A DNA stretch of 64,000 nt from Eutrigla gurnardus (Eukaryota > Chordata > Actinopteri > Perciformes > Triglidae), in the NCBI GenBank assembly GCA_963514095.1, contig OY741279.1, positions 3,647,040-3,711,039 of the forward strand, read 5' to 3'. Of this stretch, positions 25,594-37,490 are shown piece by piece. A program made the translations under genes and the position numbers. The notes beneath the pieces are model-generated. The model was not told where the DNA came from. It did not search any database and was given only the letters and a program-made list of their open reading frames with translations. Each line of letters begins with the position of its first letter. Position 1 is the first letter of the stretch.

Positions 25594-28500
25594 AATTTCA
25601 AAATGTAGCACCTTTTTTAAAGTCATAGATCTCTCTATAGGACCAGCGGTGTGTTTTTAATCCACCAGGAATGTGACTGGATCACATCAGCCGTATCTGA
25701 TCAGCGTGAATGAACACTGTTCACATCCTCCCTCCCGTCTGCGAGGGTTTGGAAGCTAACTATTAGACAGTGACTGCTTTATTGGAAGAATTAAAAGGAG
25801 AGCACTGAGCGACTGCAGCGCGGTGTATATCCATGCGGAGTGTATCTGTGTAAGCCGGTGGGTGAAACACACGACGTGACAGGGAGGACGTCCACTGTCA
25901 GAACTGTTAGCTGTTGTGGCGTCTGACGCCTGAGAACGCTTGTCTCTTGTGTGCACGGCCTCAGTTTGATCTCTTCTCCTCAGAGACCATGTCTACGGAA
26001 TAAAGTCTTTAAAGGAACGGTTCAACATTGTTTTGAGGAGAGTGTTTGGAGGGTTATTCTTCAGAGGAGATTATTATTGTCTGGAAACTGCAGAGTCTCC
26101 AACAACAGCTCGACTACAGCCGAGTGCAGAGGAGCGCTCTTATTATATTTGAATTCACTTCTCTGGATAAAGTTTTGTGTAAAACTGCATCTTGTTTTGT
26201 TTTTCTGAAATTAAATATTTTACTCACATGGATTTGACTGGTTTATAATTAATATCTGCCCATGTTTGCCTGCTTTATCTTCGTATTGTGGATTAGGATT
26301 TTGAAATTCGTTGTTTCTGAGGAAATGATGTTTTCCATCACAGCCACTCATCTATCTGTGTTCAAAATGTGAAGCTCCGGGCAAACGGCCAAACGCGTCA
26401 ATAACACAGCAGTTACCGTGGTTACCCGCTGTGTTTGGACACCAGGGAGGACCAGGAGTGTCAGACAGTATAAGCAGAGACTTATTACGACCAATAAGTA
26501 ATACATTCATCTGAAAGTCATGCTGAGCAACATTAAAAAAAGTGTTCATGTACATAAATCAGTAGATTAAATTTCATAACTGCTTCATGAACTCCTACGA
26601 GACTTGATGAAAGCTGTTCTCCCACAAAAAGGTCCTTTCAGAAGCAACTGATGTAATGAAGAATAATGAGATAATTTAAGGATGTAACATCTTGTATTCA
26701 TGGTGTCTATTATATTTTTATATATAAGTATATTAACCACAATTTAAGGTCTGATCAAACTTGTCTATTGTCCATAGCAGCTTTTCTTTTCTCCAGTGGC
26801 TTAAAAAGTTGAGGTAATTTGAAAGTTTCCAACCTTTTCTCCCCGTGTGTGAATCCCTTTAACCAGAGGATAAAGACAGTTTGTGTGTGATATGGTCAGG
26901 CAAAGTGCAAATTAATTAGCTCTGAAAAGAATGGATTATCTGCTTCCGCTGGCGGAGAGAGAGCCCAGTATTTTACTGATCTCAAAGCTTCTCCACATCG
27001 GAAAACATTGGAAACACCCACTCGATCCGTCCTCTCGGCCGACGAAGCAGAACTGTAGATCCTGGAGGATCATCGTCGGCCGGAGGAAACTAAAAAAAAA
27101 CAAAAGAGCTGGTGATTAAGAAGCCTGAATAGACTTTTATCTCATGTGAAGAGTGAAGCGCCGTGGCGGGACGATCACCGACGCTGCAGCGGGCGAGGTG
27201 ACGTGGCGGGCAGCGTCGTCTAAAGCATACACGCCCATGACTCACCATGACAGCAGCGAGCCCGGCCCGCCATTTATCCTCTTTAGCACTTGTCAGGGTC
27301 GGTCTCACCAAACCGGCCGACGGGTTCACAGTTCTGCAGCCGATGGGGAAGCAGCTGGGGTTTTGGGTTCTGCAGGAATCCTGCAGAAAGGCGCTCCGAG
27401 TGGTTCTGAGGCCTCGGCTGCTTTTTAAAGACAGAATCTCTGACCTTGTGTGTGGACGCTAGCTCTGATTGGTGGAAACAGCAGCACTGTGTAATACAGG
27501 AGAACAACGTCGGCATGTTCTCAAAGAAAAAACAGTTCAGGCCCCTGATTGGTCGAGGCCCCTGGCTGAAGCCCAGGTAAGCCCGTGCATTAAGGCGCCT
27601 CTGAATACGGTTCATTAGTGTGTAGTTTTCCCATAAGAGAGCCTCCTCCCTCTACTACCCCTCCCCTTCCACCTCCCATGAAAACAATTAAAATAAACGT
27701 AGTACTCATCGCTTGTGTGTATGTACTGGTACTCACTCTCTGAGGGAGCTGTCATATATTTAATCTTCACTAAATCAGACAAGACTCATTGACATTTAAG
27801 ATTCCAGCAAAACGGCAACAACACAGCTGAGCAATAAACAAGGCATTTAAAAACAGACCCAGAGGGAAGTGCAAGACTTTTAGTTTGCAGTTCAATCCTT
27901 TTAAAAGGTGCCGAGCGCCCGAAACCAGCTCTGCATTACTGCGTACAAGGAGGATCTCTAAGCTTCAGTCGTATCTGGACGCTGTAGTTCTAGATTTAGA
28001 AGACAGAAAGAGATTCATTGAAGCGTTATGTTCTATATTTATGTAAAATGGAAATAGCAATGCCCAAGAATAGTCCCACCATGCAGCCCTCCTCCCAGAC
28101 ACGCCGCAGTGAGCGTCTCCGCTCTGCTAACAATACTCACATGTTCTATTTTTAACGCAGCTGCATCGAAAATAGACTACAAGCATCTCCTTGTGCTGTT
28201 TGAGGGGATTCGCCCATATCGAATGTGACAGAAATGTCGATAGAAAACAATGATGATTGATGTATTTTCATTATTTAATTATCTAAAACACAAATCTTTC
28301 ATCCAAAAAGGCAGACAATTACAATAAACAATTTAACTACGTAGCCTACTTACATATTTATAGTAGGAGCACAAATATTGTGGAAAAATTACCAAAAATC
28401 AACAAAAACACTGTATTTATCTCACTGGTAGTTAAACTATGTATCAATAAATAAATTAAAATAAGAATAATCTTTAAATTTTGTTTATTAGTTTATTTGA

Positions 28501-29985
28501 ACAGGGACAGTGCACCTTAATTATATGTAATTAAATGTAATTAAATTGAGTTAAATATCTTAAAATCATTGTTTTTGATGGCCGCTAACATTATGAAACG
28601 TCAGGCCTGCATATAATATGGATTTACGTGACAAAACATATCAACATCTGTCTGTCGTGGGTCCAGATGTGGTGAAAAACAAACAGTTTGTATCTCACGG
28701 AGCGTTTTTCATTCGTTGTGCAACAAAAAACCAAAATGAAAAATGTAACCGCGATGTCTTCACTATCCTGAGCCCACAGAGGAACAGCAGTCGGAACATT
28801 TAGCCATTTAAAGGACACCAAACGTGTCGGATCACCACCATTAAAAAAAAAAAAAACATCATCCAGGAGGCAGCGAGCGACTTTTAAAGCCGACAGACGC
28901 CACTTCATCCATCTCTGGTCCCTTTCTGTATAAAACATTCAGCAGCACGCAGGGACCAACAATACATTAGGCTTATGTTATTCATATATATTTCAGCAGG
29001 ATATTTATATCTGCTGCTGCAGCCCCGTTTATGGAGCTGCTGAGTACAGTGCAGATGTTCACGAGGCCTCGGCGGAGCGTACAGTAGCAGACCAGGTTCC
29101 AGAGCTGACCAGTTTTTGTGACAAACAAACCATATTTTGTCTTCTCCTGGTCACGTTTATCCCCTCTGCTATTCGTCTCTTAAATTCTTTATAATGATTT
29201 GATTCCTTTTACTATGTGCATCTGTAGCGGGGTTCTACTTTAAACTCCTCAAAAAACAGAAAAATGATGGCGTAGTCGAAAAATATATGTGAAATATATA
29301 TTTGAATTGCTCCAACCTCCACAATGCAGCAGTGCAAATATTTACAAAAGTGAAAATAACAAAGATACTTTACAAAAAAACAAAACAAAAAGCTGAGCAA
29401 TTCCCTCTGTCTGAGTTCCTCCCCTGTAACCATAGCCAGACTGATTCACCAAGCCAAAATGGCCTCCTTTTAAACACAAAGCCCCTCCCCTGGGCATATC
29501 CACTTTTACAGCAATTTATCAATTAGTGATTTTAATTGGCAGATGAAACCTCTACAGGTCGTTTAAACATGAGTGTGTCATTTTACCCTGTCCTCCAAAC
29601 ATTTCATACACAAAACAAGTTATTTGGTCCCACAATCTCAATGAAAATAAAAACATTTGTATTCATAGTCACATGACCTGTCCTACTCCTTCAAAGAGCG
29701 GAAATGATTTCGCCCCCGTTTTGCCTGCGTGGGCGTAGACCAGGTGAGTGTGTCTGTGTTTCATCCATTTGTGAATATGTAGTACTGGTGTAAGTATGTA
29801 TGTATCCTGAAAACAGAAGAGTGAACAAGTGTGCACCCGTGATCATACTACTAAGGAGTTAGGTGAAGGAAGTGTGGGTGGACTTTAACTCCGACGTCAA
29901 CGGGTCAGAGAGCCGTGTGCCAGGTGCGTGTGTGCGCACCGGTGTATGTGCTGCTTGCAGCCGGCAACACCACGGAGCAGTGTGC

Positions 29986-29988
<3 letters not shown>
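25594..29988. other. Unique DNA, no gene seen
   Basis: This is 4.4 kb without a recognisable exon or RNA gene. The 27140-27640 part is moderately GC-rich, with overlapping frames on both strands but no domain. The string TTATTTGAACAGGGACAGTGCA near 28493 looks like part of a dispersed fish repeat, with boundaries not determined. A 14-base A run is at about 28842-28855. Confidence 0.45.

Positions 29989-30068
<80 letters not shown>
29989..30068. repeat. (TG)n microsatellite
   Basis: About 40 TG units, the longest perfect dinucleotide array in the window. Frames on both strands through it are artefacts. Confidence 0.97.
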
Positions 30069-30071
<3 letters not shown>

Positions 30072-30187
30072 CGCTCCATCACAGCATCTTATTGGTCAAA
30101 CGTGCAACTTATGTATTTGCTGACTTTGTTCGGCTGATCCTTGATGACACTGTATTCCTTTCTATTCTTTTTATTTACTTTATTACC

Positions 30188-30295
30188 ATATTCCCTATGT
30201 ATTTATTGTGTGTACTGTGTTTTTGTACTGTGCCAGTAGAAATGTTTTGCCCCTGGTGGGATTAATAAAGTTGTCTGAGTCTGAGAGGAGCGTCC
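30188..30295 (+). repeat. Probable LINE 3' tail remnant
   Basis: The sequence TTGCCCCTGGTGGGATTAATAAAGTT followed by GTCTGAGTCTGAGA resembles the 3' ends of fish non-LTR elements: a GTGGGA..AATAAAG polyadenylation-like block followed by a short tandem tail. No coding part is recognised upstream because of the adjacent (TG)n array. Clade not assigned. Confidence 0.4.
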
Positions 30296-33200
30296 TCACA
30301 CGGAATGCAACGACTGTTTTCCAGAGACTTCCTCGTCTTCCTCACGTTCCTCTGCGTTCAGGCTCTTGTAGTTCGGGCTGCAGACTTGTAACTCACATTT
30401 CAAAGCCTCCAATCAGCTATAACACATCGCTAAAATGCTTTTCTTGGGTTTTCAAATCAAGCTCCCCCAGCATACCAGGGGTTCCCAAACTTTGGGTAGT
30501 TGTGACATTTGGTGTAGATGAATGATGCATAATTCATATTTAGACTCCGAGCCCCCTTTCACATCCCGCCTCCTTTATGCAGCAACGGTTCCTTTCTGCT
30601 CGTCTAATAACACCCATTATAAAGTCCCTCCACCTTATTAACCGGCACCCGGCAGAGGAAGACCGACGGAGCATGACTCTGAATTTAAAGTTCATATTCA
30701 ACGTCAGGTTTCTGAGTTTGCAGCTCAGAGCTGACAAAACTGCTGTTTCTACATATTTTACAGGCTTATTTGGTTTGTATGGTTGTTTTTGGTATATTTT
30801 TCCCCATTTTTATCATTTATTTAATATTTAATATTTTAATATATTTTTTATTATTATTTTATTGGCCTATGGTTGTTTATGGTATTTTTTTTTTTTTTTA
30901 AATGTATCATTTTTATTTATTTTATATTATTCTATTTTTGTTATTATTATTGCTATTGGCCTATGTTTTGTTTTGGGGTTTTTTTTTATTTGTTTTTTAT
31001 ATTTATATATTGTTAGGAGAATATGGGCAGCTTTTTCCCATAGAGTATTATAAGAATGCCAAAAAAACTTTTTTTTTTACAAAAAACGTCTGAAACCCGC
31101 CTCAGACGTACAGAACGTGTTCGATGACCTGAAACCAGAAACGCCTCCTCGGCAGCTCAAGGACGCACAATTTGACGGAGCGGAAACTTTTCCAACGTGT
31201 GATTGTGGAGTGCTTCTCTAACCGTCTGCATCGACCGTATTCATGGCATGCACGACCTCCGGGCGGAGGAAATGGATTTCATGCATCCACCTCGGGGTCG
31301 CCGCGGTGCTTTGCTTTATCGTGGATGTACGTGGAGCGGCGTGTCACAATCAGATGAAGAGGAGGGGGGTAGTGGTGCAGGTCGCCTCTTTTCAGCACAA
31401 TCCTCCACCTTGATTTCAGTCTGCTAAAAGCAATTTCCACATAGGTAAGAGGAGGCAGCGCTGAGATGTATATTTAAAGGCTTCTGCTCAAGGGGTCTCC
31501 GGGGGACTATCCAGGACTGGATAAGGAGGGTCACCTTCAGCCCGTCCATCAACGTCCAAAACCCTCTGCAAAACAAAGAAAAATGAATATGAGCTGGAGG
31601 AGAAAAGGCATCAGGTTCCTCCAGATTCCCCACGAGGAAGTTCAATTCAGTTTTTAGTTATCTCGGGACGCTTAACACATTAGGAAGGACTAGAATACGC
31701 TCATGGTTTTCAGAGCTAATACATTTTCAAAGTCCCAAAGATTAAAGCTTTGAAACTCTCACCTTGGACAGACTGTTTGGAACAGATCCGACAGATAGAA
31801 AGGTTTATCAGTTGTGTTTTCATCCCCAGTCTTTCCCCCAATTATGCTTCAGCAGATTTATCGAGGGAATAGAAAACTCATCAAAATCCTTGAATTTCAC
31901 CTGAGGCCCGAGGTTTAAACCGTAAATAAACAATTTGTACTATTAGATATACTTTAGATACACTTTGGGGCCTCAAAGTATGGAAACAGGCGAATGAAAA
32001 AACAGAAGAAAGTAAAAGAATCATAAAGATTTGGATATTATTGCTGATTCTGTGCCTCAAGCAACACCAACATCTTAATCTAATATTGAACCGATATGGA
32101 AATTAAACGGATCAGGGGGTCTCTGTCTTTATGATGCTTCTGTGGAGAATGCGATCGCCATGACGATGCATTAAACTTGCATGAGTTCCTCTCGGTCCTG
32201 AGGTGGAGGCGGACATTAACCCCGCTCCCCTGACAAACTGTTGTGCGGTTGAACACGGAAAAAAAGGCTGAGTCAAGTTCTCCGACACTCACTTATGTAA
32301 CTTCAGTTTTTATTCAGTGAAATAGAAGGAATATCGCCTCGAGGCGAGGACGACCTCCGACCTCCTTTGGGATCCTGTGAGAGAAGCAGCCTTTAAAGTA
32401 TTTAAAGTATTTAAAACACTGATATAAAGATGTAAAATGATGGATACAAAATTTACTGGATCATATTATAAATGAATACGGAACATTGGTCGGTGTTTTT
32501 TTTTGTATATTTTTTTGTATAAATGTTTATATGTGCCTTTTTAAATGGTTTGCTATCTTAGATAATGTTTTTTTTTTTAAGTCTGGATGCATTTAATCAT
32601 ATTTAATAATATTCTTCCTCTGAGAAAGACACGTTTCTTCTGGTAAAGATTTATTTGTTTTTAAGAACTTCATAAACATAACACACACATAAGCATGACT
32701 TCATGTTTCTGGACTGAAAGAAGATAATTAATGTTGAACTTAATTATCCTGCTACCTTGAACACATGAACAAGACACAAACAACCTAAATTCCTATAAAT
32801 ACACTGTGCAGCTCAACATGACGACAATGAAGCAAATTGCTTTTAATTATAGACAATTATGAATCATCACAAACGGTTGCCAACATGAATAGATATGCAA
32901 TGTTTAATATTTCAGTTTTTCAACATTTAAATGTTTTTTATCGTGTCTGATTTTGTATTTTGCATTAGCATCACGACAAACAAGCCCTTTCTTTTCTTCG
33001 TTGTTTAATATTTACATTTCTATCGTGCTTCATTTTCTCCTCAATGTCGAACCCATATCTTTCTCAACTTTCAAGGTCGGGCAGCGGGGGATGGCTGGAG
33101 GGTGGCTTCGAATTTTTTTTTAGGGGGAAAAAAGTAAAATTGATGGAAAAACTTTGCTTCAGTTGGAACATTGTGTAACTTGGCCTTCGATAAAAAAAAG

Positions 33201-34088
33201 AAAGTTTGAAAAAAACATGAAGAGCAGGAAATCTGCCACACTGTCATTTCTACGTCATACTTGATTGTCTCCTTCACTCGGCTTCACTCGTGAAGGAATC
33301 CATTAAACAGCATCATGTGTAATAACCCAACCTGAACACGACAGCGTTCAAAAAGGCTCGGATTGGAAAATTGGATTTGAACACCGAGTGACCTGCTAAA
33401 AAGAAGCAGCACCGGTGGACTTTCAGCGTTTTTACTGCCTTCACGCCGATTTCACCCGTCTGAAGCTTTTCATAGCAGACGGATTTGATTAATGTTGCGA
33501 GGGGGGGCACGGCTTCCCAGCCCACGCTAGTTGATATCCATCATGACGGCTCTGTAATGGAAACGATTTCAGCCTTCTGGCTTTTTAATTTCATCACTTT
33601 CACCGTGCTGTCTGTTAGCGACCCAGCAGATTTACAAGAGCTATTACAAGCAAAGATTTCATATTAGAGTTTAAACTCTAAATATCTTTTATTGAATACT
33701 GTTAACAGAGCAAAAATAGAATTGTACATAATAATATAATATAATTATAACTGGTTTAGCCCTATGCTAACCTGAATGGGGACAAGATAATTATATCGTG
33801 CAGCTATTACATTTCTTTAAAAGACATATACATTTACAAGTATAGAAAGAAAATTAAAAATGGGTCTAATGTACTACCATTTAAAACCCCAAAGAGAACT
33901 TTGGTCTCTGCATCCATTAATTCAACTTTCAGTCTAATTAGAACAAGACTTTTGGTTTTGGTATAAAAATGTGAAGAATATATATAAATATAAAAAGAAA
34001 CGACATATTTCAGGGCCTCCGACAAGGTTTCTTATTTCTTAGAATGAACATTTGAAACGAAACATGTGAAGCTGCTATAGTTAGTGAG
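30296..34088. other. AT-rich unique DNA, no gene seen
   Basis: T-rich low-complexity sequence occupies about 30760-31080. A frame at 31172-31357 resembles nothing I recognise. Other frames are short and Phe/Tyr-rich because of the T-rich composition. No RNA gene or complete transposon recognised. Confidence 0.5.
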
Positions 34089-34091
34089 CAG

Positions 34092-35225
34092 GGCCCCGTT
34101 TCACAAAGCAGGTTCAACAAACTCTGAACCTAACCCTGAACTCTGAGTTGAACAACTCTGAGATGGGAAACTCAGAGTTTTCAGTTTCAGAACAGTGGTT
34201 TTGAATTAGTTCAGTCAACTCTGAGTATGTAAACTCTGAGTTACGCGCGTGCCTGCCGACTCTACAAAGCCATCATCAATGGATCTCCGATACTACGATT
34301 CACCATGGCAACCGGGAGAGCGTCATTAGATATTACCGAGTGTTTATGTAGAAAACGAGCTCATCCTGAGAAAGCGGAGCACCGTAACTGCAGCAAAGTA
34401 GCGATAGTTGGCGTGGCAGACATTTACTGCCCGATCTAATGTGTATAACTAAATGAAACAGTCTATTGATCTAAAGGTAATAAGTCTTTATTTTCAGGTT
34501 TGGAGAGCGACACTGTGGTGTAACGGTTAGCAACGCTGCCTATGGTGCAGGCGACAATGGTTCGATTCCCGTACTTCACAAATTAGCGCAACAAATAAAT
34601 CATTATTTTTATTGGGTGTAATCCCCCCAGGCACAGAAAGAAAGTGGCTTCATTTGAAAATTAAGCATAAGAATATTGCGCAAATATGTTGACTAAGGCA
34701 TATGATTTTAATCAAATTTCACATATTAAACAGTAGATATAAGCAGGTATTTCAACACAGGAATGTACTTAAACTAACATTTCATAAATCTCCCGTTCGC
34801 AAAAACTCTACCTCCGCAAAGAATCTGGTTGCGGATTATATCCGCGATATGTTGAAAATGTCGGAGAATATTGTTTAGATAATATCTAATGTGATTGAAA
34901 GGAAAGGTAATCAAATCCTCTCCCGACGCAAAGCTGCTAGAATCACTTTTATTTCCGTATCGATTAGGTTGACGATGAAAGGACGGCACATTTTTTTCAG
35001 AGTTGGTTCAGATTCCGGAAAAAGGCGGAGACATGTAGGGAGAAACTCAGGGTTTGTTGAAGCAAACCTGCTAGCGAGCAGGTTAGGTTCACAGAGTATG
35101 TTACCCGGGTAACTGACTCAGATTTATGCTGAACTGGCTTTGTGAAACCGAAAAACCAGAGTTTCCCTCATCTCAGGGTTAACTAACTCAAGGTTTTCAC
35201 TAAACCTGCTTTGTGAAACGGACCC
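34092..35225. mobile_element. Non-autonomous Harbinger-like element, copy 1
   Basis: A 1134-bp element bounded by inverted repeats GGCCCCGTTTCAC on the left and GTGAAACGGACCC on the right, flanked by CAG on both sides (34089-34091 and 35226-35228). A 3-bp CWG-type duplication with such ends fits the PIF/Harbinger group. The arms continue as longer imperfect inverted repeats rich in CTCTGAG motifs. There is no transposase frame. A tRNA-like segment sits inside. The element is almost identical to the copy beginning 84 bp further on. Confidence 0.75.
34508..34580 (+). other. tRNA-like segment in Harbinger-like copy 1
   Basis: It has an A-box-like TGGTGTAACGG (34516-34526) and a perfect B box GGTTCGATTCC (34559-34569), 43 bp apart start to start, the normal tRNA spacing. 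The D-arm TGGTGTAACGGTTAGCA is close to that of vertebrate tRNA-Gln. I find no proper acceptor stem or clean T stem, so this is a decayed tRNA or the head of an old tRNA-derived SINE, not a functional tRNA. Confidence 0.6.
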
Positions 35226-35309
35226 CAGGACCCAACGTGAACACAGGAGTGTGAGGTCAAGATCACAGATTTAAAAACGGTTTTCCTTCCTGATTATCCA
35301 CTAAATCAG

Positions 35310-36445
35310 GGGCCCATTTCACAAAGCAGGTTCAACAAACTCTGAACCTAACCCTGAACTCTGAGTTGAACAACTCTGAGATGGGAAACTCTGAGTTTTC
35401 GGTTTCAGAACAGCGGTTTTGAATTAGTTCACTCAACTCTTGAGTATGTAAACTCTGAGTTATGCGCGTGCCTGCCGACTCTACAAAGCCATCATCAATG
35501 GAGCTCCGATACTACGATTCACCATGGCAACGGGGAGAGCGTCATTAGATATTACTGAGTGTTTATGTAGAAAACAAGCTCATCCTGAGAAAGCGGAGCA
35601 ACGTAACTGCAGCAAAGTAGTGATAGTTGGCGTGGCAGACATTTACTGCCCGATCTAATGTGTATAACTGAATGAAACAGTCTATTGATCTAAGGCTAAA
35701 AAGTGTTTATTTTCAGAATTGCACAGCGCCACTGTGGTGTAATGGTTAGCAACGCCGTCCACAGTGCTGGCGACAGCGGTTCAATCCCCGTAAATCACAA
35801 AGTAGCGCAACACATAAATTATTATTTTTATTGGGTGTAATCCCCCCAGGCACAGAAAGAAAGTGGCTTCAGTTGAAAATTAAGCATAAGAATATTGCGC
35901 AAATACGTTGACTAAGGCATATGATTTTAATCATATTTCACATATTAAACAGTAAATATAAGCAGGTATTTCAACACAGGAATGTACTTAAACATTTCAT
36001 AAATCTCCCGTTCGCAAAAACCCTACCTCCGCAAAGAATCTGGTTGCGGATTATGTCCGCGATATGAAATGTTGAAAATGTCGGAGAATATTGTTTAGAT
36101 AATATCTAATGTGATTGAAAGTAAAGGTAATCAAAATCCTCTCCCGACGCAAAGCTGCTAGAATCACTTTTATTTCCATATCGATTAGGTTGACGATGAA
36201 AGGACGGCACATTTTTTCAGAGTTGGTTCAGATTCCGGAAAAAGGCGGAGACATGTAGGGAGAAACTCAGGGTTTGTTGAAGCAAACCTGCTAGCGAGCA
36301 GGTTAGTTTCACGGAGCATGTTACCCGGGTAACTGACTCAGATTTATGCTGAACTGGCTTTGTGAAACCGAAAAACCAGAGTTTCCCTCATCTCAGGGTT
36401 AACTAACTCAAGGTTTTCACTAAACCTGCTTTGTGAAACGGACCC
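35310..36445. mobile_element. Non-autonomous Harbinger-like element, copy 2
   Basis: A 1136-bp element, bounded by GGGCCCATTTCAC and GTGAAACGGACCC and flanked by CAG (35307-35309 and 36446-36448). It is nearly collinear with copy 1, with scattered substitutions and small indels. An example is the loss of a CTAA-containing segment near 35991 and an extra GAAAT near 36067. Same orientation as copy 1. Confidence 0.75.
35727..35799 (+). other. tRNA-like segment in Harbinger-like copy 2
   Basis: A-box-like TGGTGTAATGG (35735-35745) and B-box GGTTCAATCCC (35778-35788), with the same 43-bp offset as in copy 1. The stretch TGGTGTAATGGTTAGCA equals the D-arm of vertebrate tRNA-Gln as I recall it. The stem regions do not pair properly, so a functional tRNA is unlikely. 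Confidence 0.6.
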
Positions 36446-36656
36446 CAGGTCATACTCATAATGCCATGTTGTGATGGATGAATTCATTTTCAGCCCGTTT
36501 CCCCTGCGAGGTTCTCAAACACCTTCCTGCGAAGAAAAAACCCGTAATAAGTGATAAGAATGAACATTGACAAGCTTCACCCCCCCACCCGTCTCTCCTC
36601 ATCATCCCCGCTGGGGGGGAATGCCGGATTATTCAAACTCTCCCCAATGTCAAGAG

Positions 36657-36948
36657 TGTTGTTGTTGTTGTCATTGTTGTTGCCGTTGTTGTTGATGTTG
36701 TTGTTGTTGCTGCTGTTGTTGTTGTCGTTGTTGTTGCCGTTGTTGTTGCTGTTGTCATTGTTGCTGTTGTCGTTGTTGTTGATGCTGTTGTTGCTGCTGT
36801 TTTTGTTGTCGCTGTTGTTGCTGTTGTTGTTGCTGTTGTTGTTGTCGTTGTTGTTGTTGATGCTGTTGCTCTTGTTGTTGTTGTTGTTGCTGTTGTTGCT
36901 GTTGTTGTCGTTGTTGTTGTTGATGCTGCTGTTGTTGTTGTTGTTGTC
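36657..36948. repeat. Imperfect (TTG)n trinucleotide tract
   Basis: About 290 bp of TTG units with frequent TTGCTG, TTGTCG and TTGATG variants. Because nearly all units keep the reading frame, long open frames arise on both strands (Leu-rich on plus, Thr-rich on minus). These are repeat artefacts and not genes. Confidence 0.95.
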
Positions 36949-37399
36949 TCCTCTTGGGATATAGTGTTTACAGGTTTATACTTTCTTACTTGAGAATATT
37001 TCATGTATATGAATATTAAAATCCAACTTAAAAAACTCAAAGTGTCTCTCGGTCCTCTGATGTATCTCAGCATCTGGACGGCCCACCTCGCCAGACCACC
37101 ATCATCAGCATCAGTGGACGAGATTTCCCGCCCCCTCCGATTGGGATCAGTTTGGCCATGAGGATTCTCTGTCCCTCTCATCTGCTCCCACTTGGCCTTT
37201 TGCCTCCATGGAAACCCTGCTGCTCCCTCTACAGGACCCGTCTGTTGTCTTTGTCTCATTAAAGAAGTTTTCGGGGTAAAAATCTGAACGTTGGACTGGA
37301 GGACCACCAGGCCGGGGGGGAAACGTAGACCCATAAACCACATATGGTTGGACATGCAAGACCCAGAATGGAAAGAGTTTATCTTCTGAGGCCACGGAT
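36949..37399. other. Unique DNA, no gene seen
   Basis: The minus-strand continuation of the Thr-rich frame runs through here without any recognisable domain. Confidence 0.45.
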
Positions 37400-37490
37400 G
37401 CCTTTACTTTTACATTTACTTTTACTTTGACATTTACATTTAAGGCATTTAGCAGACACTTTTGTCCAAAGTGACTTACAATAAGTAAGT
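37400..37490. repeat. Dispersed fish repeat fragment
   Basis: A (TTTACT/TTTACA)n run leads into AGGCATTTAGCAGACACTTT and TCCAAAGTGACTTACAATAAG. This string is familiar from very many teleost loci as part of an interspersed repeat. I cannot place it in a class from sequence alone. Confidence 0.55.

Noticed and set aside
34508..34580. Functional tRNA gene
   Set aside because: A-box-like and B-box motifs are present, but acceptor and T stems do not pair and the segment sits within a transposon copy.
36551..37355. Long overlapping open frames (137 residues Leu-rich on plus, 240 residues with Thr-rich region on minus)
   Set aside because: They are generated by the in-frame (TTG)n tract; low complexity on both strands and no domain outside it.
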